From positions 558,001 through 622,000 of the forward strand of contig CAVVAJ010000009.1 of the NCBI GenBank assembly GCA_963746255.1: a DNA stretch of 64,000 nucleotides, written 5' to 3'. The position numbers and the translations under genes were made by a program. The notes under the pieces are model-generated. The model was not told the origin of the DNA. It saw nothing but the letters and a program-made list of their open reading frames with translations, and made no database searches. Every line of letters starts with the position of its first letter. The first letter of the stretch is position 1. Of this stretch, positions 52,977 through 61,852 are shown piece after piece. This DNA is from DAOVXM01 sp963746255. Lineage in GTDB: Bacteria > Chloroflexota > Anaerolineae > Anaerolineales > UBA4823.

Positions 52977-54179
52977 CTACTCTATGATTTCTGTGATCAC
53001 GCCGGCGCCAACCGTCAGACCACCTTCACGGATCGCAAAGTTTGATCCCAGCTCCAATGCCACCGGTATGATCAGCTCCACCTTCAAGTTCACACTGTCA
53101 CCAGGCATCACCATCTCGACACCCTCCGGTAGCTCAATCGTCCCGGTCACATCCAACGTCCGGACGAAGAACTGCGGCCGGTACCCTGAGAAGAACGCCT
53201 TGTGCCGCCCTCCCTCATCCTTCCGCAATACGTATACCTCGCTCATGAATTTCGTGTGCGGTGTGATGCTGCCCGGTTTGGCTATCACCATCCCGCGCTC
53301 TACCTGGTCACGGTCTATGCCGCGCAGCAGCAAGCCCAGGTTATCACCAGCTTGCCCAGTGTCCAACGTCTTGTGGAACATCTCCACGCCCGTCACCACC
53401 GAGCTTATGCTCTTCTCCAGTAAGCCTACGATCTCCACCGGCTCGCCTACTTTCACTGCGCCGCGCTCAACACGCCCCGTCACCACCGTCCCACGCCCCT
53501 TGATCGAGAACACGTCCTCCACCGACATCATGAACGGCTTGTCAATCTCGCGTACTGGCTCGGGGATGTATTCGTCCACTACCCGCAGCAGTTCTTTGAT
53601 GCTCTCATACTCTGGTGCATCCTGATCGCTGCTCTCGCTCTCCAACGCTTCCAAAGCACTCCCGCGCACGATCGGCGTCTCGTCCCCAGGGAACCCGTAC
53701 TCGTTCAACAACTCACGCAGCTCCAACTCCACCAGCTCCAACAGCTCCGGATCATCCATCATGTCGACTTTGTTCAGATACACAACAATCGCTGGCACTT
53801 CCACCTGCCGCGCTAACAGCACGTGCTCCCGCGTTTGCGGCATCGGCCCATCCGGCGCCGCTACCACCAGGATCGCTCCATCGACCTGCGCTGCTCCCGT
53901 GATCATGTTCTTGATGTAGTCACGGTGCCCAGGCATGTCCACGTGTGCATAGTGCCGATTATCAGTCTCGTATTCCACGTGCGCTATGTTGATCGTGATG
54001 CCGCGCTCTTTCTCTTCCGGTGCATTATCGATCGAGTCGAATGCCCGAAATTCTCCTTGCCCGGACATCGCACAATATTTCGTGATCGCGGCCGTCAACG
54101 TCGTCTTCCCATGATCGATGTGCCCCATCGTCCCTACGTTCATGTGCGGCTTCGTCCGCTCAAATTTCTGCTTTGCCAT
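52977..54179 (-). CDS. tuf: Elongation factor Tu
   Basis: EF-Tu delivers aminoacyl-tRNA to the ribosome. The 400-residue product has GHIDHGKTTLTAA at about 19-31, the switch II DMPGHRDY, NKVDM and the two beta-barrel domains, ending GGLTVGAGVITEIIE. Codon choice is visibly richer in third-position C and G than in neighbouring genes (for example long runs of CTC, ACC and GTC-type codons on the antisense view), which fits a very highly expressed or converted gene. It lies between fusA and rpsJ. Confidence 0.98.
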   Translation of the reverse strand: MAKQKFERTKPHMNVGTMGHIDHGKTTLTAAITKYCAMSGQGEFRAFDSIDNAPEEKERGITINIAHVEYETDNRHYAHVDMPGHRDYIKNMITGAAQVDGAILVVAAPDGPMPQTREHVLLARQVEVPAIVVYLNKVDMMDDPELLELVELELRELLNEYGFPGDETPIVRGSALEALESESSDQDAPEYESIKELLRVVDEYIPEPVREIDKPFMMSVEDVFSIKGRGTVVTGRVERGAVKVGEPVEIVGLLEKSISSVVTGVEMFHKTLDTGQAGDNLGLLLRGIDRDQVERGMVIAKPGSITPHTKFMSEVYVLRKDEGGRHKAFFSGYRPQFFVRTLDVTGTIELPEGVEMVMPGDSVNLKVELIIPVALELGSNFAIREGGLTVGAGVITEIIE

Positions 54180-54227
54180 GACTGCACTCCTTAGTTGACA
54201 AAATCGCTATCAAACTTTCGTTATGTA

Positions 54228-56300
54228 TTAGTTACCTACAATTGTCCGGGCTACATTCTCAGTGACCTGGGCATAATGATCAAATTCCATCGTGAAAACA
54301 CCGCGGCCTTGGGTTGCGGAACGTAGATCGGTTGCATAACCGAACATTTCTGCCAGAGGCACCATTGCCCGAATTGCCTGTGCGTTTCCAGGTCGCACTT
54401 CCATACCCAATATTTCGCCACGGCGCGAGTTCAACTGGCCGATGATATCTCCCAGGTATTCCTCTGGAACAACAACCTCAACCTTCATAACCGGTTCCTG
54501 CAGAACTGGCGACCCTTTCTGTACTCCCTCACGCAACGCCATAGAGCCAGCAAGCCGGAAGGCCATTTCACTTGAGTCCACCTCATGGAAGGAACCATCA
54601 TATAAACGTACTTTGAGGTCAGTTATCGGATAGCCAGCTATTACACCTGCACTAGCGGATTCACGCACCCCTTTCTCGACACCGGGGATATATTCGCGAG
54701 GGATAGCTCCGCCGATAATCTTGTTCTCAAACTGAATACCAGATCCTGGTTCACCAGGTTCCAATTCTAGGACTACATGCCCATACTGCCCATGACCACC
54801 AGTCTGCTTGACATAACGAAACTCTGCCCGCTCGACAGGGACTGTGATGGCTTCTCGGTAAGAGACCTGCGGACGACCTACACTAGCTTGGACGCGAAAT
54901 TCGCGCAACATGCGGTCAACTAAAACTTCTAAATGCAACTCGCCCATACCCGAAATGATCGTTTGTCCGGTGTCATCATCGGTACGCACCTGAAATGTCG
55001 GGTCCTCTTCGGCAAGTTTATGCAGAGCTTCCGACATCTTATCCTGGTCCGCAGTGGTCTTCGGCTCAATAGCAACCGATATTACTGGTTCGGGGAAAGT
55101 AATGTCCTCGAGGATGATCTGGTTCGATGCATCGCAGAGTGTGTCACCGGTAAAAGTGTTTTTGAAACCAAGCACCGCACCGATGTCACCAGCCAGCACT
55201 TCCTTGACCTCTTCCCGACGGTCGGCATACATACGTATAAGGCGACCGATTCTCTCACGACGATCCTTGGTAGAGTTATACACCGTAGAACCTTGGCTGA
55301 TCTTACCAGAATATACCCGGAAATATGCCAAGCGACCAACATAGGGATCCGTTACGATTTTAAAGACCAAAGCGCTGAGTGGTGCATCATCTTCCGCTGG
55401 TCTTTCTAACAGTGCCTCATTATGCGGGTTGTACCCTGTCACCGCGGGGATTTCAGCGGGTGATGGCAACAAATCAATCACTGCATCCAAAAGTGGTTGA
55501 ACACCCTTGTTTTTCAATGAACTTCCGCAATAAACCGGGGTTGCTTTTCCGGTGATTACCGCATTTCGCAGCGCAGATACCAGTTCCTCAGCAGAAATTT
55601 CCTCACCTTCAAGGAATTTTAAGGTTAATTCTTCATCAGTCTCGGCAATCTTCTCGACCATCCGATCGCGCATTTCTGCTGCTTGAGCCTTCAAATCAAC
55701 TGGGATTTCGATGATTCGGGGCTCTCTGCCTAGATCATCTTCCCAAATAATTGCTTCATTTTTAAGCAGATCGACGGCACCCTTGAATGCAGCTTCATTC
55801 CCAATAGGCATTTGAACCGGAATAGGGTTTGCACCAAGGCGTGAGCGAATCATATCGATCGTACGATCATAAGAGGCTCCGACGCGGTCCATTTTATTTA
55901 CGAAACAAATCCGTGGCACTTGGTATCGATCTGCTTGTCGCCATACGGTTTCGCTTTGTGGCTCTACACCCTGGACAGCATCAAAAATAACGATACCACC
56001 ATCTAATACCCTTAATGAACGCTGGACTTCGGCAGTAAAATCAATATGGCCGGGAGTATCGATAATATTTATTTGGTATCCCTGCCACTCGGCAGATACA
56101 GCAGCAGATACGATCGTGATACCGCGCTCGCGCTCTTGTTCCATCCAGTCTGTAACCGTAGTGCCATCATCAACAGATCCGATACGGTGAGTCTTGCCGG
56201 TATAGAAAAGAATCCGCTCAGTTGTCGTCGTTTTACCTGCGTCGATATGAGCAATTATGCCTATGTTGCGATAACGTTGTAGCGGATACTGCCGAGCCAT
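54228..56300 (-). CDS. fusA: Elongation factor G
   Basis: EF-G drives ribosomal translocation. The 690-residue product has the P-loop AHIDAGKTTTTERIL at about 17-31, DTPGHIDFTAEV, NKMDR and all five domains to the C-terminal GYATDLRSATQGRGVFTMEFDHY. Length is normal. It follows rpsG by 66 bases. Confidence 0.98.
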   Translation of the reverse strand: MARQYPLQRYRNIGIIAHIDAGKTTTTERILFYTGKTHRIGSVDDGTTVTDWMEQERERGITIVSAAVSAEWQGYQINIIDTPGHIDFTAEVQRSLRVLDGGIVIFDAVQGVEPQSETVWRQADRYQVPRICFVNKMDRVGASYDRTIDMIRSRLGANPIPVQMPIGNEAAFKGAVDLLKNEAIIWEDDLGREPRIIEIPVDLKAQAAEMRDRMVEKIAETDEELTLKFLEGEEISAEELVSALRNAVITGKATPVYCGSSLKNKGVQPLLDAVIDLLPSPAEIPAVTGYNPHNEALLERPAEDDAPLSALVFKIVTDPYVGRLAYFRVYSGKISQGSTVYNSTKDRRERIGRLIRMYADRREEVKEVLAGDIGAVLGFKNTFTGDTLCDASNQIILEDITFPEPVISVAIEPKTTADQDKMSEALHKLAEEDPTFQVRTDDDTGQTIISGMGELHLEVLVDRMLREFRVQASVGRPQVSYREAITVPVERAEFRYVKQTGGHGQYGHVVLELEPGEPGSGIQFENKIIGGAIPREYIPGVEKGVRESASAGVIAGYPITDLKVRLYDGSFHEVDSSEMAFRLAGSMALREGVQKGSPVLQEPVMKVEVVVPEEYLGDIIGQLNSRRGEILGMEVRPGNAQAIRAMVPLAEMFGYATDLRSATQGRGVFTMEFDHYAQVTENVARTIVGN

Positions 56301-56366
56301 GCTGAGTTCCTAATGCAGCGTTCTAATCGTCTTAGCAACGATCGAAGAACCTGCTCCTTATAGTAG

Positions 56367-56837
56367 CTAAAGCCTGTAATGGGAGAAGGCCCGATTAGCC
56401 TCTGCCATCTTGTGAGTTTCTTCTCTTTTGCGGATAGCTGACCCGGTATTGTTAGCCGCGTCTAGCAATTCACCAGCCAATTTTTCAGGAAAACTCTTCC
56501 CCGAGCGAGACCGCGTCGACTGCAGAAGCCAGCGTGTTGCCAATGCAAAGCGGCGTTCGGGTGTAACTTCCATCGGGACCTGATAAGTTGCGCCACCTAC
56601 ACGACGAGGTTTTACTTCCATCACTGGGGAAACATTCTTGATCGCCTCTTCAAAGACCTCTAGCCCATTGCGCTTCGAGCGTGCCTCGATAATTGCTAAA
56701 GCATCATACACCAGGCTGACTGCGAGGCTTTTCTTGCCGTTTTTCATAACGCGATTGATAAATGACTGCACCTGTACGCTGTTGTAGCGTACGTCAGGTA
56801 ATACTTCACGTTTTATCACTTTATATCTTCGAGGCAT
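56367..56837 (-). CDS. rpsG: 30S ribosomal protein S7
   Basis: S7 nucleates the 30S head and is the known autoregulator of str operons. The 156-residue product opens MPRRYKVIKREVLPDVRYNSVQVQSFINRVMKNGKKS and contains GGATYQVPMEV and RRFALATRWLL. It follows rpsL by 161 bases of non-coding sequence. Confidence 0.97.
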   Translation of the reverse strand: MPRRYKVIKREVLPDVRYNSVQVQSFINRVMKNGKKSLAVSLVYDALAIIEARSKRNGLEVFEEAIKNVSPVMEVKPRRVGGATYQVPMEVTPERRFALATRWLLQSTRSRSGKSFPEKLAGELLDAANNTGSAIRKREETHKMAEANRAFSHYRL

Positions 56838-56998
56838 CCAACTTCTCCTTCAAGTGCCAACCAGCGGTTTCAATTTTCCCAGACTGATCGTCCGAATATC
56901 GTGTAACTCTTTGCTCAAAACTTCCCTGCGGTAAGAATCGCCGGTATGTAGCTTTCGATACCGACGACGATATCTATCAATTGCAGCTGATCCATTCC

Positions 56999-57421
56999 TT
57001 AGGCCTCTTTTGGCCTCTTAGATCCGTATTTGGATCGCCCTTGACGACGATCATCAACCCCACCTGTATCAAGCGGTCCACGAACAATATGATAGCGGAC
57101 ACCAGGCAGATCTTTTACACGCCCACCGCGCACCAAAACTACCGAGTGCTCTTGGAGAGTGTGCCCTTCACCAGGAATATAAGCGGTGACCTCAAGCCCA
57201 TTAGAGAGGCGGACACGCGCGATTTTCCGCAAGGCCGAGTTTGGTTTTTTCGGGGTCATAGTCCGAACGACCGTGCAAACACCACGCTTCTGGGGGGCGC
57301 CCTTTATTTGGCGGGTGCGATTCTGCCTCATCGAATTAAAAGTGTACAACAGCGCGGGGGCCTTACTTTTAACTTTTTTAGATTTGCGGCCTTTACGGAC
57401 CAATTGGTTTGTCGTTGGCAC
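56999..57421 (-). CDS. rpsL: 30S ribosomal protein S12
   Basis: S12 monitors codon pairing in the A site. The 140-residue product has MPTTNQLVRKGR, KGVCTVVRTMTPKKPNSALRKIARVRLSNG (with the lysine where streptomycin resistance arises) and VKDLPGVRYHIVRGPLDTGGV. The start is a GTG with a perfect AGGAGG five bases upstream. It heads the str-S10-spc-alpha run and has its own promoter and a hairpin in the leader. Confidence 0.97.
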   Translation of the reverse strand: MPTTNQLVRKGRKSKKVKSKAPALLYTFNSMRQNRTRQIKGAPQKRGVCTVVRTMTPKKPNSALRKIARVRLSNGLEVTAYIPGEGHTLQEHSVVLVRGGRVKDLPGVRYHIVRGPLDTGGVDDRRQGRSKYGSKRPKEA

Positions 57422-57472
57422 TCTCGCCTCCTAAATCATCCTCTGCGTATTTCCGACTCATTTCCATTAAGG

Positions 57473-57499
57473 GAGGCCATCGTTGTGCATGATGGCCTC
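57473..57499 (-). promoter_or_regulatory. Hairpin in the rpsL leader
   Basis: Arms 57473-57481 and 57491-57499 (GAGGCCATC/GATGGCCTC) pair perfectly over nine bases around a nine-base loop. It lies 50 bases upstream of the rpsL start in the leader made from the promoter at 57570. An autoregulatory ribosomal-protein site is plausible. Confidence 0.65.
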
Positions 57500-57569
57500 G
57501 CCGAAGTATCAAGCTATATTGCCCAGGCAGGGGAGCCCTACCGATTTGTTTCAATGGCAACGAACTGAA

Positions 57570-57598
57570 ATTTTACCACGCCGATATGGCATCGTCAA
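57570..57598 (-). promoter_or_regulatory. Promoter of the rpsL-led ribosomal supercluster
   Basis: On the minus strand TTGACG (57598-57593) and TAAAAT (57575-57570) are 17 bases apart, with an extended -10 TGG. It lies just past the end of rpoB and about 150 bases before rpsL. Confidence 0.75.
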
Positions 57599-57623
57599 GA
57601 GAATTTTCGGTCGATTTCTATGT

Positions 57624-60600
57624 TTACGAAAACCCCTGACCCAATCCTAATAAGCCGGTTGCCAACCTTGGTGGGCGGGCTCGCTCTTCGTCTTTACCGA
57701 ACTTGATCAAATCGCCGGTATCCGATACTGCTTCAACCGCCAAGCCAAGACTCTGCAGCTCTTTAACTAGAACCCTGAATGAGGCTGGGATGCTGGGGTC
57801 TTCGATCGCTTCCCCTTTTACAATCGCTTCGTATGTCTTGACACGACCTTGGACGTCATCTGATTTCACGGTCAGCATCTCTTGAAGAGTATAAGCTGCG
57901 CCATAAGCCTCTAATGCCCAGACTTCCATTTCACCGAAGCGCTGTCCACCAAACTGCGCTTTACCACCAAGTGGTTGTTGGGAGACCAAGCTGTAAGGTC
58001 CAGTAGAACGAGCGTGCACCTTGTCCTCAACTAAGTGATGGAGCTTCAACATTGTCATCATACCGACAGTGACTGCCAAATCATATGGTACACCAGTCTT
58101 GCCATCGCGCAGTACTTGTTTTCCAAGGATTGGCATTGGCTTGCGCGTTTTGAGGGTAACCGCATGCCCACGGTGGCGAAGTTCCTCATCGGGAATTCCA
58201 TCAGCGTCATCACCTTGGATTGTGATCCAAAGGCGCAAACTCGTGTTAATCGCGTAGGTAGCAAGCTCATTACGTGATCCAATGTTTCCCTGGTCTTCGG
58301 AAGCAAAAATCTTGTCGGGCTCATAACCATGGTCGCGCAGCCACTCGCGTGCTACAGATTCGCGCGCATACTGGTGATCGGAATTCATGCGATAAACATC
58401 ATAACCGCGTTCGCCCAACCAGTATTCGAGGTAAAGTCGGCGTACCTCATCGTCATCCTCGATCGCTTCCGGATCATACTCTTCTTCTGCGAGCAGCTCC
58501 CAGGCTTTGTTACCGATCTCTTTCCAGGATTGGTCAACGATCCAAGCCCGGGCTAGTTCGGCTTCGATCTCATGCTCTTGCGCCCCGTCAAAGACAGGCG
58601 AAACTGCACGGAAGCCTAGGCGGCTTGCCGCCCAGCCAAGGTGAGTTTCCAACACTTGGCCGATATTCATACGTCCAGGTACACCGAGCGGATTGAGGAT
58701 AATATCAACGGGGGTGCCATCGTCTAAGTACGGCATATCTTCTACTGGCACTACTTTGGATACAACACCTTTATTCCCATGTCTCCCCGCCATCTTGTCA
58801 CCCTCGGTAATTTTTCGGCGTTGAGCAACTGAAACACGCACCATCATATCAACCCCCGCAGACAGGTCGGAATCGTCTTCACGGGTAAATACTTTGACAT
58901 CCACAACCTTCCCCCGTTCGCCGTGTGGCATTCTCAGCGAGGTATCCTTAACATCACGTGATTTCTCGCCGAATATAGCTCGCAGCAAACGCTCTTCTGG
59001 GGTTAGTTCCTTTTCACCCTTCGGAGAAATCTTGCCAACCAGAATATCGTTGGGGCCAACCTCGGCACCGACACGAATAATGCCGTGCTCATCGAGGTCT
59101 TTGATGGCTTCCTCACCAACATTGGGGATATCCCGGGTGATCTCCTCTGGGCCAAGCCTGGTATCACGAGATTCAACTTCATATTTTTCGATGTGTACAG
59201 AAGTAAATTTGTCATCTTGAACGAGCCTTTCGGATATCAGGATGGCATCTTCGAAGTTACCTCCTTCCCACGAGAGAAAAGCAACCGCGACATTCTGTCC
59301 TAACGCCAACATTCCGTTGCTGGTTGAGGACGAATCTGCAATCACATTACCTTCGGCAATTATTTGCCCTTTGACCACAGCGGGCCGCTGGTCAATGCAA
59401 GTGCTCTGATTTGAGCGCTGATACTTGCGCAACGGGTAGCTGTGGATCTTGCCCTCTGATGAGCGGATAACGATTTCCCTACCCGTGACAGATACGACTT
59501 CGCCTGCTTCTTCTGCGATGACGACCTGGCCTGAATCTAATGCAGCATCAAATTCCATCCCGGTAGAAACAATCGGTACATCGGGTCGCAACAAAGGCAC
59601 CGCTTGCGCCTGCATATTTGACCCCATCAGGGCTCGGTTGGCGTCATCATGCTCTAGGAAGGGGATGAGCGCAGCGCTGATGCCGACGATTTGGTGTGGG
59701 GCAACATCCATATAATCAATATTGGTCGGAGCAGAGAATATGAAAGTCGAGTGGTAGCGCGAAGAAACCCGTGGGCGGACAAATTCCGAATGTTCGTCGA
59801 GTGGTGCATTTGCTTGCGCAATCACATAGCGATCCTCAACATCCGCGCTGAGATATTCAACTTCATCAGAGATAAAAGGTACGATCAGGATCTCGTCAAT
59901 CCCGTCAGTCTTACTGATTTTCTTGAGCAATTTGTCGTCAATCCGTTCGCCCGCGGCTGCGATCACTCTGCCAGAATTTGGATTTTTGAGGTCTTCTCGC
60001 AGTTGGCGACCAACTAGTTGCGGGTCGTCGACTTGCATCGATTTAATGACGTAACGGTACGGGGTCTCGATAAACCCATATGCGTTCACCTTGGCAAAAG
60101 AGGCCAAACGGCCAATGAGACCAATGTTTGGACCCTCAGGGGTCTCAATCGGGCATATCCGCCCATAATGGGAATAGTGTACATCACGCACGTCAAACCC
60201 GGCGCGCTCTCTTCGCAAACCACCTGGACCTAAAGCTGAGAGTGTCCGTTTGTGACGCAGTTCTGCCAGTGGATTGGTCTGATCCATAAATTGAGAGAGC
60301 TGGCTCGAACCAAAGAACTCGCGTAGGGAAGCAACTACGGGGCGGATATTGATTAATGTCACCGGAGATAGCTGGTCCTGGTCGCGGATGGACATACGCT
60401 CTTTAATCACCCGTTCCATGCGTCGTAAACCGATGCGGAGTTTATTTTGGATCAATTCACCAACAGTCTTCGCACGCCGGTTCCCTAAGTGATCGATGTC
60501 ATCTGGTGCTTCCACACCGTTATTGATCATGATCATGCGACGCACCAAGCGGACGATATCCCACTTGGTGATATTGCGGTGGTTAATTGGAACTTCATCC

Positions 60601-60845
60601 TGTAAATCTAACTTCTGGTTGAGCTTGTAACGACCCACACGTTCCAGGTCGTAATGTCGCTGGTCAAAGAGCTGCTCCTCCATAAATTCGCGTGCGTTTT
60701 CAAGTGTGGCCGGATCGCCTGGTCGCATGCGCTTGAAAAACTCTAATAATGCAGCTTCGGCAACTGTTTCACCACCTGAAAGATCCCAATCTGGCTCCTG
60801 GTATAGGGTCGAAGCTATGAACATGCGATCAGGATTGTTATCCAC
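57624..60845 (-). CDS. rpoB: RNA polymerase subunit beta, C-terminal part of frameshifted rpoB
   Basis: This large frame holds most of beta: DEVPINHRNI, the rifampicin-region segment SQLSQFMDQTNPLAELRHKRTLSALGPGGLRRERAGFDVRDVH, GRICPIETPEGPNIGLI, KISPKGEKELTPEERLLRAIFG, and the C-terminal QPLGGKAQFGGQRFGEMEVWALEAYGAAYTL. Homology in this frame begins near 60883 (GTDEELLKIFEDVDNN), upstream of the first usable start codon, so it is not an independent gene. With the upstream piece it makes a beta of about 1300 residues. No rpoC follows: rpsL is the next gene. Confidence 0.93.
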   Translation of the reverse strand: MDNNPDRMFIASTLYQEPDWDLSGGETVAEAALLEFFKRMRPGDPATLENAREFMEEQLFDQRHYDLERVGRYKLNQKLDLQDEVPINHRNITKWDIVRLVRRMIMINNGVEAPDDIDHLGNRRAKTVGELIQNKLRIGLRRMERVIKERMSIRDQDQLSPVTLINIRPVVASLREFFGSSQLSQFMDQTNPLAELRHKRTLSALGPGGLRRERAGFDVRDVHYSHYGRICPIETPEGPNIGLIGRLASFAKVNAYGFIETPYRYVIKSMQVDDPQLVGRQLREDLKNPNSGRVIAAAGERIDDKLLKKISKTDGIDEILIVPFISDEVEYLSADVEDRYVIAQANAPLDEHSEFVRPRVSSRYHSTFIFSAPTNIDYMDVAPHQIVGISAALIPFLEHDDANRALMGSNMQAQAVPLLRPDVPIVSTGMEFDAALDSGQVVIAEEAGEVVSVTGREIVIRSSEGKIHSYPLRKYQRSNQSTCIDQRPAVVKGQIIAEGNVIADSSSTSNGMLALGQNVAVAFLSWEGGNFEDAILISERLVQDDKFTSVHIEKYEVESRDTRLGPEEITRDIPNVGEEAIKDLDEHGIIRVGAEVGPNDILVGKISPKGEKELTPEERLLRAIFGEKSRDVKDTSLRMPHGERGKVVDVKVFTREDDSDLSAGVDMMVRVSVAQRRKITEGDKMAGRHGNKGVVSKVVPVEDMPYLDDGTPVDIILNPLGVPGRMNIGQVLETHLGWAASRLGFRAVSPVFDGAQEHEIEAELARAWIVDQSWKEIGNKAWELLAEEEYDPEAIEDDDEVRRLYLEYWLGERGYDVYRMNSDHQYARESVAREWLRDHGYEPDKIFASEDQGNIGSRNELATYAINTSLRLWITIQGDDADGIPDEELRHRGHAVTLKTRKPMPILGKQVLRDGKTGVPYDLAVTVGMMTMLKLHHLVEDKVHARSTGPYSLVSQQPLGGKAQFGGQRFGEMEVWALEAYGAAYTLQEMLTVKSDDVQGRVKTYEAIVKGEAIEDPSIPASFRVLVKELQSLGLAVEAVSDTGDLIKFGKDEERARPPRLATGLLGLGQGFS

Positions 60846-60859
60846 ATCTTCAAAGATCT

Positions 60860-61534
60860 TCAGCAGCTCTTCATCCGTTCCTTCTTAATCGGTGAATCCT
60901 CTAATCCATCATCAACCACTGCCAGGGCTCGCAAGAAGATCGTAATCGGTATGGTCCGCTTGCGGTTAAACCGCAGTGTCAAATAATCAGTCTTGCGCGT
61001 TTCAAACTCCATCCATGCACCCCGATCCGGGATGAGTTTCGCCATCGCAAGCGGCCGGCCAGTGGAACGATCAATCGGTGCTTCGAAATAGACACCCGGT
61101 GAGCGTATCAACTGTGAGACAACTACCCGCTCAGTACCGTTAACTATGAAGGTACCTTTCTCAGACATCTCTGGGAAATCACCCAGAAAGATATCCTGCT
61201 TAATGGGCTCTGGCACGTCCGGTCCGGCTAATAACACCGAAACATGCATTGGAGAGGCATACGTCAGATCCCTTTCGACGCATTCTTCCACTGTATGCTT
61301 CGGGTCATCAAACCAATAGGTTAAACCCCACTCATCGGATTCTGGCGTTCGGCTTGGGAAGTATAGTTTCATCCCTTTGTTATACGACTCGATCGGTGAT
61401 ATCTCGTGGAAGAGATCACCAAGTCCTTCGGCTTTCAAGCGTTTGAAAGATTCAAGCTGAACCTCGATCAATGCTGGCAAGGGTAAATTAACGTTAATCC
61501 GAGCGTAAGATTTACTGGGTAATTTTTGCACCAT
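60860..61534 (-). CDS. rpoB: RNA polymerase subunit beta, N-terminal part of frameshifted rpoB
   Basis: From an ATG at 61534 (GGAG eight bases upstream) this frame has the N-terminus of beta: YARINVNLPLPALIEVQLESF, the EMSEKGTFIVNGTERVVVSQLIRSPGVYFE segment and LRALAVVDDGLEDSPIKK. It then runs into a stop after ERMKSC. The continuation lies in the other frame. One base is missing at about 60880-60884, where AAGAAGGAACGG would be in frame with one more G. The promoter at 61711 and a long leader lie upstream. Confidence 0.93.
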   Translation of the reverse strand: MVQKLPSKSYARINVNLPLPALIEVQLESFKRLKAEGLGDLFHEISPIESYNKGMKLYFPSRTPESDEWGLTYWFDDPKHTVEECVERDLTYASPMHVSVLLAGPDVPEPIKQDIFLGDFPEMSEKGTFIVNGTERVVVSQLIRSPGVYFEAPIDRSTGRPLAMAKLIPDRGAWMEFETRKTDYLTLRFNRKRTIPITIFLRALAVVDDGLEDSPIKKERMKSC

Positions 61535-61588
61535 AAAGTGTCTCCTGGGGCATAGCGCGATTGGGCAATATTTCAAAAACATGAAAAT

Positions 61589-61649
61589 GCGTAAAACAAC
61601 TAACGTAAGGGTTCATCACACCCAGACGCCATCAAGAGTCGTTTTACGC
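61589..61649 (-). promoter_or_regulatory. Hairpin in the rpoB leader
   Basis: Arms 61589-61600 and 61638-61649 pair over 12 bases with a single mismatch (core GCGTAAAAC/GTTTTACGC). The 37-base loop has a weaker GGGT/ACCC pairing. It lies in the 170-base leader between the promoter and the rpoB start. Confidence 0.6.
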
Positions 61650-61710
61650 CAATCACTTTGCAGATAATCTATGACAAATAGTATAGATATTTATTTTTTG
61701 ACGAAAATGT

Positions 61711-61738
61711 ATTATACCATTACTATTTTTATGGTCAA
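61711..61738 (-). promoter_or_regulatory. Promoter of rpoB
   Basis: On the minus strand TTGACC (61738-61733) and TATAAT (61716-61711) are 16 bases apart, with an extended -10 TGG. Transcription would start near 61704, leaving a leader of about 170 bases. Confidence 0.8.
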
Positions 61739-61852
61739 GCAGCTGCAGCCACCAATTCTGATTAAAGTTAAAGTAGACCGATGAAGAAATGGATGTGCTG
61801 TTGGGCGCTCTAATGATGCTCTGCCCTCTTTTTGTCTGATACAATAATCGCG

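Noticed and set aside
52924..53625. A 233-codon open frame antisense to tuf
   Set aside because: It exists only because tuf has strong third-position bias. It has no ribosome binding site and encodes low-complexity Ser/Thr/Pro sequence.
60860..60900. Programmed -1 frameshifting in rpoB
   Set aside because: No slippery heptamer or downstream stimulator is evident. A one-base sequencing error or mutation explains the break more simply.
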